A stretch of DNA of 25,155 nucleotides from Fibrobacter sp. (GCA_016295375.1 JAEDLI010000025.1:1-25155), one strand, 5' to 3'. Positions 7,824 through 15,181 are shown, counted from the first letter of the stretch. Notes: generated by a model from the sequence alone, not told the origin. Translations and numbers: made by a program.

Positions 7824-8480
7824 ATGCTGCTCCAACAATTTGTTTTCAATTCTTTTGGCGTGAACGGCTTTGTGCTGGGTGGCGACTCCGGCGAAGCTAT
7901 TCTTATAGACCCTAGCGCTGGCCGCGAGGCGGAACGCAAGGCCCTTGCGGACTATATCGAAACGAAGGGTCTGAAAGTGCGGCACCTGTTGAATACCCAC
8001 CTGCATCTGGACCATGTGCTGGGAAATGCCTTTGTGGCCCGCAAATACGGTGTGCAGCCCGAGGCCCACGAAGAGGACGCCTTTTTGCTGGACCAGCAAG
8101 AGGAACAGAGTGGGATGTTCGGCTTGCCTATGGAAGAGGCGTCCCCTGCGTTGGGGAACTACCTGGCCGAAGGTGATATCGTGGAAGTGCCGGGTATTCG
8201 CCTGCAGGTGATTCACGTGGCGGGACACTCTCCTGGCGGAATAGCCTTTTACTGCGAGAATCCGGGCGAAGTGAACGGCCAGAAAGATGTTCCTCCGCTC
8301 CTGTTCCCGGGAGACATTTTATTTGCCGGGAGCCGTGGTCGAAGCGATTTGTATGGCGGTGACGAGGACGCCTTGGTTAAAGGGATAAAGGAAAAATTAT
8401 TGGTGTTGCCTGAAGACACCATTGTGTTCCCTGGACACGGACCAAGTACAACCATCGACGATGAACGCCGCTGGTACTAA
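7824..8480 (+). CDS. MBL-fold metallohydrolase, glyoxalase II-like
   Basis: Cytoplasmic metallo-beta-lactamase-fold hydrolase of 218 residues, close to the short YcbL/glyoxalase II-like group. Metal ligands are visible in order: H59-L-H61-L-D63-H64, H135 in AGHSPGG, D164 in FPGD and H205 in FPGHGP. GRSDLYGGD between the last two is characteristic of the group, which acts on thioesters such as S-lactoylglutathione or on related small esters. The C-terminal substrate domain of full glyoxalase II is absent, as expected for this length. It starts 19 bases after the aas fusion with no strong ribosome site, suggesting cotranscription. The true substrate cannot be told from sequence. It converges on nnrD with a 41-base gap that lacks an obvious terminator. 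Confidence 0.88.
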   Translation: MLLQQFVFNSFGVNGFVLGGDSGEAILIDPSAGREAERKALADYIETKGLKVRHLLNTHLHLDHVLGNAFVARKYGVQPEAHEEDAFLLDQQEEQSGMFGLPMEEASPALGNYLAEGDIVEVPGIRLQVIHVAGHSPGGIAFYCENPGEVNGQKDVPPLLFPGDILFAGSRGRSDLYGGDEDALVKGIKEKLLVLPEDTIVFPGHGPSTTIDDERRWY

Positions 8481-8521
8481 ATAGGGGCTGCGACGACTGC
8501 CTTCATATTTCGCCTGCGGCT

Positions 8522-9439
8522 TTATTGAAACGCTTGTGGCAGGCTTTCGATGACATCGCTGGGGAGCATGGAGAACGCTCCCAGTTTTTGACGGGCGATT
8601 AGGCCCGCTTTCTGGTGTAGAAGCGCTCCCAGGACAGCGGCGTCTGCGGGCGTGCAACCTTGGGCCAAAAGTGCCACGATGATTCCGGCAAGCACATCTC
8701 CGGAGCCGCCCTTGGCCATGCCGGAATTCGCGGCAGGCACCGCGAAAATTTCGCCCTCGGGTGTGGCGACCAGAATAGGACTGTTTTTCAGCAGGATAAT
8801 CTTGCCAAATTCCTTCGCTTTTCCTGCCAGGAATTCGGGAAGCGCAGCGGCCCCTTGCGGAAGTTCGCCGAAGAGTCTTGCGAATTCCCGCCGGTGGGGC
8901 GTTAAGATGGCGGGTGCGTCTATCCGTTTCAGGTCGCTTGCCGTGAGGGAGTTCAGACCGTCGGCGTCGATGACCATGGGCACGCTGCAGCGGGCGACGA
9001 AGTTCCGGACGGCGGTTCTGGTCTCTTGCCTTTGGCCGAGCCCCGGCCCGATGGCTACCGCCTGTTGGTACTTTGTACTTTTCAAAAGTTCTGGGACATG
9101 GCGGTCTTTCAGAAAGTCGCATTCAACGATACCGCCGATCTCGTCGGGTGAGCGCTTCGTAAAATTCGTGTCGCCGGCACGGCTGTCTTCAAGGCTTATA
9201 AAGACAGGTTCGGAAAGTTTCGCCTGGAGGATGGGGATAATCTTTCTCGGGGAGGCGAGGGTTACAAGTCCAGCACCGCTCCGGAGGGCGGCCTTGGTGC
9301 ACAGGGCGGCTGCTCCCGGCATGTCCTTGGAACCGGCAATTACCAGGGCACAACCTTGCGCCCGCTTGTCGCCTTTTTCGTTTCGCGTCGGGAGCAGTTC
9401 CGAAATGGTCTTTTCCATGTCCTCGATTTCGTGAATCAT
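8522..9439 (-). CDS. nnrD: ADP-dependent (S)-NAD(P)H-hydrate dehydratase
   Basis: Repairs NADHX and NADPHX (hydrated, inactive cofactors) by dehydration coupled to ADP hydrolysis. It matches the C-terminal (YjeF_C/carbohydrate-kinase-like) domain only: ALVIAGSKDMPGAAAL near the start, AIGPGLGQ in the middle, DADGLN, LTPHRREFARL, and the nucleotide and catalytic motif AKGGSGDVLAG toward the end. The NnrE epimerase domain that is fused in E. coli is absent and must be encoded elsewhere. The frame is open to 9538, but that would overlap the neighbouring gene and add unrelated residues. I chose the ATG at 9437-9439 (MIHEIEDMEKTISELLPTR), 31 bases after the upstream gene's stop; the ATG at 9416-9418 (MEKTISELLP) is a good alternative. 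Probably cotranscribed with the CBM9-like gene. Confidence 0.9.
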   Translation of the reverse strand: MIHEIEDMEKTISELLPTRNEKGDKRAQGCALVIAGSKDMPGAAALCTKAALRSGAGLVTLASPRKIIPILQAKLSEPVFISLEDSRAGDTNFTKRSPDEIGGIVECDFLKDRHVPELLKSTKYQQAVAIGPGLGQRQETRTAVRNFVARCSVPMVIDADGLNSLTASDLKRIDAPAILTPHRREFARLFGELPQGAAALPEFLAGKAKEFGKIILLKNSPILVATPEGEIFAVPAANSGMAKGGSGDVLAGIIVALLAQGCTPADAAVLGALLHQKAGLIARQKLGAFSMLPSDVIESLPQAFQ

Positions 9440-9470
9440 TCTTCTGCCTGCAGGTTGTAGGTGTTGCGTT

Positions 9471-10022
9471 TTACAGGATTTTCTGGAAAAACTCGGGTCG
9501 GTGAAAATCTGGCTTTTCGGTATCAATGGGGAAGGCACTCAGGTAGTGGGGAGTCTTGGCCTTGTCGGCGCACTTGTACAGGTTTCCTTCCAGGGAGATG
9601 CCTTCGAAGGTTTCCAGACCGAAAATTTCCGGCGGAATAGTTACTGTCATTCCCCAGCAGATCAGATTCCCTGCCACACTGGCCAACTGCTTTGCCCGTT
9701 TGATTTTGGCGAGGGCATCTGCGGATAGTTTTTCCCGGTTTTGCCTGTCCGCTCCCCGTGCCGCCAGAACAAAGCCCCGGCTGCTCACTTCAAAGTTGAA
9801 ATACTCCGCAGGGTTCTTGGGGTTCCTGAGGAAAATCTCCACGCAGGAATCTTCCCAGTTGGTAGAGTTGTCTTCTTGGACTTCGGCGCGGAAACAGTCC
9901 AGGGGCTCTTCTACCAGGAATTCTACCTGGAGTAAGCCCTCTGCGCAGGCGATGTTGGCCTGGACGGCGGGCAGGGTGATTCCCTGGTTTGCTTTCCAGC
10001 CAAGATTCGGTTTTAGCAGCAT
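9471..10022 (-). CDS. Carbohydrate-binding family 9-like protein
   Basis: A 183-residue protein resembling the stand-alone 'carbohydrate-binding family 9-like' group. NWEDSCVEIFLRNP and YFNFEVSSRG are the core beta-sandwich strands, and the C-terminus PHYLSAFPIDTEKPDFHRPEFF is the family's usual ending. There is no signal peptide, so it is predicted to be cytoplasmic, which argues against a role in extracellular polysaccharide binding. Function in this subgroup is unknown. The start ATG (10020-10022) has AGGTGA six bases upstream on the minus strand, and this ribosome site sits inside the palindrome TGATTAATCA at 10022-10031, so a protein bound there would block expression. A TATATTTT box lies 23 bases upstream (10046-10053). 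nnrD follows downstream. Confidence 0.8.
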   Translation of the reverse strand: MLLKPNLGWKANQGITLPAVQANIACAEGLLQVEFLVEEPLDCFRAEVQEDNSTNWEDSCVEIFLRNPKNPAEYFNFEVSSRGFVLAARGADRQNREKLSADALAKIKRAKQLASVAGNLICWGMTVTIPPEIFGLETFEGISLEGNLYKCADKAKTPHYLSAFPIDTEKPDFHRPEFFQKIL

Positions 10023-10063
10023 GATTAATCACCTTTTTAGTGACTAAAATATATGATTAATCA
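10022..10063. promoter_or_regulatory. Three evenly spaced palindromes (candidate operator / enhancer)
   Basis: TGATTAATCA, a perfect 10-bp palindrome, occurs at 10022-10031 and 10054-10063, centred 32 bp (three helical turns) apart. A third dyad, TTAGT-G-ACTAA (10037-10047), sits exactly midway, 15.5 bp from each. One outer copy covers the ribosome site and start of the CBM9-like gene. Both outer copies lie 85-120 bp upstream of the predicted sigma-54 start for spoVG, a usual enhancer position. Confidence 0.75.
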
Positions 10064-10117
10064 CTTGGTCAAATCTAGGCACTGCCGAAATTTTGTCAAA
10101 AAAGCCGAAAATCTCCT

Positions 10118-10135
10118 TTGGCACGATTCTTGCAT
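10118..10135 (+). promoter_or_regulatory. Sigma-54 (RpoN) promoter for spoVG-yifB
   Basis: TTGGCACGATTCTTGCAT matches the sigma-54 consensus (TGGCAC-N5-TTGCA) at every position, with the invariant GG at 10120-10121 and GC at 10132-10133 at the required spacing. Transcription should begin near 10145, giving a leader of about 28 bases that contains the strong ribosome site AAGGAGG before spoVG. Confidence 0.85.
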
Positions 10136-10172
10136 TTAGCGGGCTACCGAACAACAAACAAAAGGAGGCCTT

Positions 10173-10502
10173 ATGGCTAATACAAACGAAACGAAAAAGA
10201 CAACAGAAGAAAAGGAATGTTCCTTTGATTGCCTGGCGGTAACCAAGGTGGAAGTGTTTCCTTTTAAGGAAGGTGCTGGCATGGGCCACATGAAGGGCCT
10301 TGCCCAGGTGGTGCTCAACGACCAGATGGTCATGCGCGGGCTCCGCGTGATGGACGGCGAATACGGCCTGTTCGTGAGCTACCCCAACGACCCGTTCTAC
10401 AAGGGCGACGATTACCGCAACATTTACAACCCGATTACCCGCAAGCTTCGTGAACATATCGAGAATTGCGTGCTGGAAAAATACCAGGCCGCGGTGGCAT
10501 AG
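10173..10502 (+). CDS. spoVG: SpoVG family nucleic-acid-binding regulator
   Basis: Small (109 residues) RNA/DNA-binding regulator of the SpoVG family, found in many bacteria that do not sporulate. The core matches: VTKVEVFPF, then LAQVVLNDQMVMRGLRVMDGEYGLFVSYP, and the C-terminal NPITRKLREHIENCVLEKY helix. The N-terminus carries about 20 extra polar residues (MANTNETKKTTEEKE). The start is set by an excellent ribosome site, AAGGAGG. It lies behind a consensus sigma-54 promoter, so expression should need an enhancer-binding activator and respond to a specific signal. yifB begins two bases after its stop, indicating one operon. The family is secure; its targets here are unknown. Confidence 0.92.
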   Translation: MANTNETKKTTEEKECSFDCLAVTKVEVFPFKEGAGMGHMKGLAQVVLNDQMVMRGLRVMDGEYGLFVSYPNDPFYKGDDYRNIYNPITRKLREHIENCVLEKYQAAVA

Positions 10503-10504
10503 TT

Positions 10505-12034
10505 ATGTTCCGAAGGATCCGTTCTTATTGCTTGTTGGGCATCAAGGCTATTCCGGTAAGCGTGGAGGTTGATGCTGCGCTTGGATTGCCCGGTTTTACC
10601 CTGGTGGGACTCCCGGACAATGCGGTAAGAGAGTCTAGGGAGCGGGTCGTTTCGGCGATACGTTCCGTGGACAAGGTGGTGACAGGTTTTCGGACAACCG
10701 TAAACCTGTCACCCGCGGATTTGCGTAAAGAAGGTAGTGCTCTGGATTTGCCTTTGGCCATTGGGCTCTTGACCGCTACCGACGAGTTGTCCGTTCCTAA
10801 TTTGGAAAAGTGTGTTTTTGTTGGGGAACTCTCCCTGGATGGCCTCTTGAAGGGCGTCCGGGGAGTCCTTTCCATCGCTATGGATTTGGTTCACGACAAG
10901 GATTCCATTCTGGTAATTCCTAGGGAAAACGAACAGGAGGCTTCTCTTGTGGAGGGCCTGCGTTATGTATGTGCGGACACGCTTAAAGAATGTATAGAGA
11001 TTTTAGAACAAAATCACGAAGGACTTGTATGCCGGGCGAGGGGGCTAGACCGGCAGAAGTTTTCGTCGGGACTGGATGTTCCCGACTTCAAGAACGTGGT
11101 GGGCATGGAAGGGGTCAAGCGGGCCCTGGAAGTGGCCGCCGCAGGCGGGCACAATTTCCTTCTGGTGGGTTCGCCTGGCGCAGGGAAAACTCTTTGCGCC
11201 AGGTGTCTCCCGGGAATCTTGCCGGAAATGTGCGACGAGGAAATCCTGGAGACCACACGCATTCATTCTTGCGCCAGGCGCTCCGGCGACATGGAGTCGT
11301 TTCGTCCGGTGCTTTTACGCCCCTTCCGCACACCGCACCATAGCGCCTCCATGGTGGCGCTGGTGGGCGGCGGTGCGCGGCTCTTGCCCGGCGAGGCAAG
11401 CCTTGCCCACAACGGCGTGCTGTTTCTGGACGAACTTCCGGAATTTAACCGCAGTGTGCTGGAGGCTCTGCGAGAGCCTATGGAAGACGGTGAGATTTCG
11501 GTGAGCCGTGCCAGCGGAACGGTGGTGTGGCCTGCACGCTTTATGATGGGGGCTGCCATGAACCCTTGCCCCTGCGGGTATTCTATGGACCCGAAGAAGG
11601 TCTGCTCCTGCCTGCCCGATGCCCGCAAGCGTTACCAGGAAAAAATATCGGGCCCGTTGCTGGACCGTATCGACATCCAGGTGAGCGTCCCGCCGGTGGA
11701 AACCTCCCAGTTTGCCTGCGGGTCAGGCGCCGAGACTTCGGCGGAAATCCGCCAGCGGGTGTGTGCCGCTCGGGAAATTCAACGCAGGCGTTTTGCCGGA
11801 CTTTCGTTCCGTTGCAATGCCGCCATGAATTCCGAAGCGGCAAGACGCTTTGCCCAGATGGAGAGTGCGACCGAAAAGTTTGCCGTCGCCTCTGCGGACA
11901 AGATGAACCTGAGTGCTCGGGGGTATTACCGCCTGCTGAAAGTGGCCCGCACCATTGCGGACCTGCGCCATTCGGAGTCCGTAGAAATTCCGGACCTGGC
12001 CGAAGCGCTACGGTATCGGGCGTTTAGGGGATGA
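10505..12034 (+). CDS. yifB: YifB/ComM family AAA+ ATPase (Mg-chelatase-like)
   Basis: A 509-residue AAA+ protein of the YifB/ComM family. ComM is a hexameric helicase that promotes branch migration when transformed DNA is integrated. Domains in order: N-terminal ChlI-like domain (GLPGFTLVGLPDNAVRESRER, residues 25-45, and LSPADLRKEGSALDLPLA), AAA+ core with Walker A GSPGAGKT (222-229) and Walker B VLFLDELPEF (305-314), a Cys motif MNPCPCGY with further Cys residues, and the C-terminal Mg_chelatase_C helical domain. The ATG at 10505 is chosen because MFRRIRSYCLLGI is the usual family start; a GTG at 10466 lies inside spoVG. Two bases separate it from spoVG, so it should be controlled by the same sigma-54 promoter, a coupling worth testing. 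No strong terminator follows. Confidence 0.93.
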   Translation: MFRRIRSYCLLGIKAIPVSVEVDAALGLPGFTLVGLPDNAVRESRERVVSAIRSVDKVVTGFRTTVNLSPADLRKEGSALDLPLAIGLLTATDELSVPNLEKCVFVGELSLDGLLKGVRGVLSIAMDLVHDKDSILVIPRENEQEASLVEGLRYVCADTLKECIEILEQNHEGLVCRARGLDRQKFSSGLDVPDFKNVVGMEGVKRALEVAAAGGHNFLLVGSPGAGKTLCARCLPGILPEMCDEEILETTRIHSCARRSGDMESFRPVLLRPFRTPHHSASMVALVGGGARLLPGEASLAHNGVLFLDELPEFNRSVLEALREPMEDGEISVSRASGTVVWPARFMMGAAMNPCPCGYSMDPKKVCSCLPDARKRYQEKISGPLLDRIDIQVSVPPVETSQFACGSGAETSAEIRQRVCAAREIQRRRFAGLSFRCNAAMNSEAARRFAQMESATEKFAVASADKMNLSARGYYRLLKVARTIADLRHSESVEIPDLAEALRYRAFRG

Positions 12035-12040
12035 GAGGAA

Positions 12041-12068
12041 CTAGGGGCTAGGATCTAGGGATTAGGGG
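12041..12068. repeat. CTAG-rich intergenic repeat, copy 2
   Basis: Tandem units around CTAG/TTAG. Positions 12042-12061 are identical to 1129-1148. It lies just after the yifB stop, again at a convergent 3' boundary. Confidence 0.75.
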
Positions 12069-12097
12069 CCTGAGGTTGGACTAGTGGCCCTTTGGGG

Positions 12098-12125
12098 TGT
12101 GAGATTTTTCATTACACATCTCACA
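12098..12125. repeat. TGTGAGAT inverted repeat / TCACAT-rich element
   Basis: TGTGAGAT (12098-12105) and ATCTCACA (12118-12125) are perfect inverted arms around 12 bases, and further TCACAT-like units run on to 12140. It sits between the convergent yifB and folB 3' ends. AT-rich arms and no T run make it a poor terminator; a short intergenic repeat is more likely. Confidence 0.5.
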
Positions 12126-12149
12126 TTACGTATTTCACATCGCCCCTGT

Positions 12150-12515
12150 TTACCTCGTCACCTTAATGCTGGCCATGGCCCCCTTGCTCTGGGGGATGGC
12201 GTTTGGCTTGCACACGGATACCTGTGCAGCCTGGGTCTTGGGGTAGTGGTCCAGAATGAATTTGGCGGTTTCCAGCACCAGCGTTTCTACCAGCTGGAAC
12301 TTGCTGTCCTTGATAAACTTTTGTAGGTGTTCTGCCAGCTGGGCGTAGTCGATGGAGTGAATCAGGTCGTCGTTTCGGGCGGCAAGTGAAAAGTCTAACC
12401 ACAGGTCCACGTTTAGCACCACGGGCTGAACGGCCTCCCTTTCGTAGGGAAGCGTCCCGATAATGCAGTCGAACTGCAGGTCTTTTATAGAAATACAGCC
12501 GCTACTGACTACCAT
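12150..12515 (-). CDS. folB: Dihydroneopterin aldolase
   Basis: Folate-pathway enzyme converting 7,8-dihydroneopterin to 6-hydroxymethyl-dihydropterin and glycolaldehyde. Length (121 residues) and pattern fit FolB: ISIKDLQFDCIIGTLPYEREAVQPVVLNVDL at the start, SIDYAQLAEHLQKFI in the middle, LVETLVLETAKFIL, and the C-terminal strand VSVCKPNAIPQSKGAMASIKV with the conserved Lys-Pro. The ATG at 12513-12515 overlaps the stop of the upstream gene by seven bases, so translation is probably coupled to that gene, an odd partner for a folate enzyme. No other folate genes are in view. It converges on yifB across a 115-base spacer carrying two intergenic repeats. Confidence 0.93.
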   Translation of the reverse strand: MVVSSGCISIKDLQFDCIIGTLPYEREAVQPVVLNVDLWLDFSLAARNDDLIHSIDYAQLAEHLQKFIKDSKFQLVETLVLETAKFILDHYPKTQAAQVSVCKPNAIPQSKGAMASIKVTR

Positions 12516-13558
12516 ACGTAGAGCACGATGGCGGCAGTCAGGCTGAGTCCAGCCACGCCGAACCAGATGTTACGGGCCGTGGAGTAGGAATCCTGGGTCT
12601 TCTTGTTGGTTTTCTTGCGCTTCTGGAGCTCGGCGATAGTATAGCCGTTACCCAAGTCTGCCTTTTGTATCATTGCTTCTCGACACTTGCCGTCGAAGTT
12701 ACAGGCCTTGTCCACTTCGCCGAGGAGCTGGTCTTCGACATCGGACAGGTCGTCGTAGGCATCCTTGGCCTCGTTGGCCTTGGAGTGCTGGATGACGCCC
12801 ATGACTGCGGAACCCACGAAGACGGCAGCAAGACCAACTGCAGACCAGAAACGGACTTCGTCAGCGATACCGAAACGGTCGGTCACGTCACTGGATGCGT
12901 CATAAGCGGCGTCATCGCGGCTGTCGGCTTCAGTGTTGTCAACGTCGCTGGCCACGTCGTAGCCTTCGTCTTCTTCCTCTTCTTCTTCGCAATCGGGGTC
13001 GTTTTCGTCACACTCTTCTTCCTCTTCGTCTTTCGGACCAGCGCCAGCATCTGCGGCGGCAAATTCTGCGTCTTCGGCGGCGGCATCGGCGGTTGCGGAC
13101 TTGAGCTGTATGGGGTCGCCGTTGATAAAGGCGATGGCGGTAGTGGCACCCGGGATAAACACGGACTTGCCGTCGAAATAGACCTTTTCTACGTCGTCGG
13201 TGGCAGGCATGCCGCGACGGGGGTAAAGCTTGGCCTTGACCAGGGCTGTGTAGTCCGTACCTTCGGGGGCGGTCAGGGCCGACATGGAACTCAGGTCGCC
13301 CGCGCTACCCTGGTAAATCTGGTAGGTGGTGGGCTGCTCGCCGAAGGGGTCGGTGAACTTTTGGCGGACCACCAGGCGCCCCTCTTGGAGGGAGGAAACT
13401 TCTTCGACGGGAATGGTCTTCAGTTCGCCGCCGAACTCGGCGGTGATGACTTCGTCCGGGGACCCAGGGTCCTGGGCGGTAAATTCTTCAACATCGTAGG
13501 GGCCGGCAAATGCGGCGGCCACAAAAAGACATATCGTCGCTAAAAACGAACGCTTCAT
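12509..13558 (-). CDS. Exported protein with acidic linker and two transmembrane helices
   Basis: I do not recognise this 349-residue protein. It has a signal peptide (MKRSFLATICLFVAAAFAG), an exported region with GRLVVRQKFTDPFGE and TYQIYQG, an extremely acidic segment of about residues 175-200 with two Cys (DEEEEECDENDPDCEEEEEE), a first transmembrane helix near 235-257 (AVGLAAVFVGSAVMGVIQ), a loop with paired Cys (KACNFDGKCREAM), and a second helix at the very C-terminus (GVAGLSLTAAIVLYVW). The helix, Cys loop, helix arrangement is also seen in the secreted proteins at 15241 and 16283. GGAG lies upstream of the ATG, and a TATATTTC box lies 27 bases further. folB overlaps its 3' end by seven bases. 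The acidic, Cys-containing linker could bind metal, but that is a guess. Confidence 0.8.
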   Translation of the reverse strand: MKRSFLATICLFVAAAFAGPYDVEEFTAQDPGSPDEVITAEFGGELKTIPVEEVSSLQEGRLVVRQKFTDPFGEQPTTYQIYQGSAGDLSSMSALTAPEGTDYTALVKAKLYPRRGMPATDDVEKVYFDGKSVFIPGATTAIAFINGDPIQLKSATADAAAEDAEFAAADAGAGPKDEEEEECDENDPDCEEEEEEDEGYDVASDVDNTEADSRDDAAYDASSDVTDRFGIADEVRFWSAVGLAAVFVGSAVMGVIQHSKANEAKDAYDDLSDVEDQLLGEVDKACNFDGKCREAMIQKADLGNGYTIAELQKRKKTNKKTQDSYSTARNIWFGVAGLSLTAAIVLYVW

Positions 13559-13585
13559 TTTTCACTCCAATAATAAATACCCATT

Positions 13586-13593
13586 GAAATATA
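13586..13593 (-). promoter_or_regulatory. TATATTTC promoter-like box (349-residue protein)
   Basis: On the minus strand TATATTTC lies 27 bases before the ATG at 13558, leaving room for the GGAG ribosome site. It fits the TAnnTTTG/C pattern of the other boxes in this window. The rest of 13594-13749 is an AT-rich divergent spacer holding the pgk promoter, which I could not place with confidence; TAAATTTT at 13720-13727 is one candidate. Confidence 0.4.
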
Positions 13594-13749
13594 TAAAAAA
13601 AAACGGGAAATGTTAATTTTTTGTCATAAAACCGCATTTTGACCCCGTCTTTTTGGCTTTGCGCCTTATTTTGGGGGATATATTGCCTTTTTTAGGGGAA
13701 AATTCTACTTTTTAGCCCGTAAATTTTAACCCTAAAAGAGGAATCCATA

Positions 13750-15006
13750 ATGGCAAAGCTCTCTATCGAAGATCTCGAACTCGCCGGCAAGCGCGTGTTC
13801 ATCCGTGTCGACTTCAACGTTCCGCAGGACAAGGTGACTGGCGAAATCACCAACACCAAGCGTATCGAAGCCGCCCTCCCGACCATCCAGTACGCTCTTG
13901 ACAAGGGTGCAGCCGTCGTGCTCGCTTCTCACCTGGGACGCCCGAATGGCGAAAAGAACATGAAGTACACGCTCGCCCCGGTTGCAAAGAAGCTCGAAGA
14001 ACTCATCAAGAAGCCGGTGAAGTTCCTCTCCGACTGCGTGGGTCCGGAAGTCGAAGCCGCCTGCGCCGCTATCAAGCCGGGTGAAATCATCCTCCTCGAA
14101 AACCTCCGCTTCCACATCGAAGAAGAAGGCAAGAGGAAGATCAAGAACGCCGATGGCACCGAAACTAAGGAAAAGGCCGACAAGGAAGCCGTGAAGGCAT
14201 TCCGCGCAAGCCTCACCAAGCTCGCTGACGTCTACGTGAACGACGCTTTCGGTACCGCTCACCGCGACCACTCCTCCATGACTGGTGTTGAACTTCCGCA
14301 GCGTGCCGCTGGTTTCCTCATGAACAAGGAACTCAAGGCATTCGACCAGGTGCTCAACAATCCTCCGCGTCCGTTCCTCGCCATCCTCGGCGGTGCCAAG
14401 GTCGCCGACAAGATCCAGCTCATCAACAACCTCCTCGACAAGGCCGACAAGATCATCATCGGCGGTGGCATGGCTTTCACCTTCAAGAAGGTTCTGAACA
14501 ACATCGAAATCGGTTCTTCCCTGTTTGACGAAGAAGGTGCCAAACTCGTTCCGGATCTGATGGCCAAGGCCAAGGCTGCCGGCAAGGAAATTATCCTCCC
14601 GGTTGACTACATCGCTGCCGACAAGTTCGCTGCCGACGCTGCTACCAAGGCTGTCACTGACGCCGAAGGCATTCCGGCTGGCTGGATGGGCCTCGATGTG
14701 GGAGCTGAATCCACCAAGCTCTTCGTTGACGCTATCAAGTCCGCCAAGACCATCGTTTGGAACGGCCCTGCAGGCGTGTTCGAATTCGAAGCTTTCGAAA
14801 AGGCTACCAAGGCTATGGCCGACGCTATCGTTGAAGCTACCGCTGCCGGCGCAATCACCGTTATCGGTGGTGGCGATACCGCTACGGCTGCCAAGAAGTA
14901 CGGCGCCGACAAGAAGGTGACCCACACCTCTACGGGTGGTGGCGCTTCTCTCGAACTGCTGGAAGGGAAGGTTCTCCCCGGCGTCGCCGTCTTGACCGAC
15001 AAGTAA
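13750..15006 (+). CDS. pgk: Phosphoglycerate kinase
   Basis: Glycolytic enzyme transferring the 1-phosphate of 1,3-bisphosphoglycerate to ADP. At 418 residues it is of normal length. Substrate-binding motifs of the N-domain are present (RVDFNVP 19-25, ASHLGRP 59-65, ENLRFH, VNDAFGTAHR), and the C-domain nucleotide site is complete (GGAKVADK, GWMGLDVGAES, WNGPAGVFE from 337, GGGDT 373-377). A lysine-rich insertion (GKRKIKNADGTETKEKADKEAV) follows ENLRFH; similar inserts occur in other bacterial PGKs. Codon use is strikingly uniform (ATC, AAC, AAG, CTC), as expected of a very highly expressed gene. AGAGGA provides the ribosome site. It stands alone as a single-gene unit, closed by two tandem terminators, with no other glycolytic gene beside it. 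Confidence 0.98.
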   Translation: MAKLSIEDLELAGKRVFIRVDFNVPQDKVTGEITNTKRIEAALPTIQYALDKGAAVVLASHLGRPNGEKNMKYTLAPVAKKLEELIKKPVKFLSDCVGPEVEAACAAIKPGEIILLENLRFHIEEEGKRKIKNADGTETKEKADKEAVKAFRASLTKLADVYVNDAFGTAHRDHSSMTGVELPQRAAGFLMNKELKAFDQVLNNPPRPFLAILGGAKVADKIQLINNLLDKADKIIIGGGMAFTFKKVLNNIEIGSSLFDEEGAKLVPDLMAKAKAAGKEIILPVDYIAADKFAADAATKAVTDAEGIPAGWMGLDVGAESTKLFVDAIKSAKTIVWNGPAGVFEFEAFEKATKAMADAIVEATAAGAITVIGGGDTATAAKKYGADKKVTHTSTGGGASLELLEGKVLPGVAVLTDK

Positions 15007-15047
15007 TTTGTTTATTTGCGTCGCGATACGGCGTCACGAATCCGCTC

Positions 15048-15066
15048 GCCGTACGCTTTGTACGGC
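15048..15066 (+). other. GC-rich stem-loop in the pgk 3' region
   Basis: GCCGTAC-GCTTT-GTACGGC is a perfect seven-bp stem with a five-base loop, without a T run, between the pgk stop and the first terminator. The surrounding 15016-15100 is unusually rich in CG steps (TGCGTCGCGATACGGCG). It may be an mRNA 3'-stabilising hairpin or an intergenic repeat; TGCGTCGC recurs at 16021-16028. Confidence 0.5.
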
Positions 15067-15123
15067 TTCGGGCTTCGTTCCTGGTCTCGCTCGCAACTAA
15101 TCAAATTCCTGCTTTTTATAAAG

Positions 15124-15147
15124 ACTCCGCTTCATGCGGAGTTTTTT
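15124..15147 (+). terminator. Intrinsic terminator of pgk
   Basis: ACTCCGC (15124-15130), loop TTCAT, GCGGAGT (15136-15142), then five more T. A perfect seven-bp GC-rich stem with a T tract, the classic rho-independent form. Confidence 0.9.
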
Positions 15148-15181
15148 GTTTCTAGACGAATTACGGTTTGTAGTTTTTAGA

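Noticed and set aside
9440..9538. Extended N-terminus for nnrD up to 9538
   Set aside because: It would overlap the CBM9-like gene by 68 bases and adds residues unlike the family.
10022..10063. FNR/CRP-type boxes
   Set aside because: FNR sites are TTGAT-N4-ATCAA; here the TGAT/ATCA halves are separated by only two bases.
12883..13149. Long frames opposite and within the acidic-protein gene
   Set aside because: They arise from the GAA/GAG-rich acidic linker read in other frames and lack start signals.
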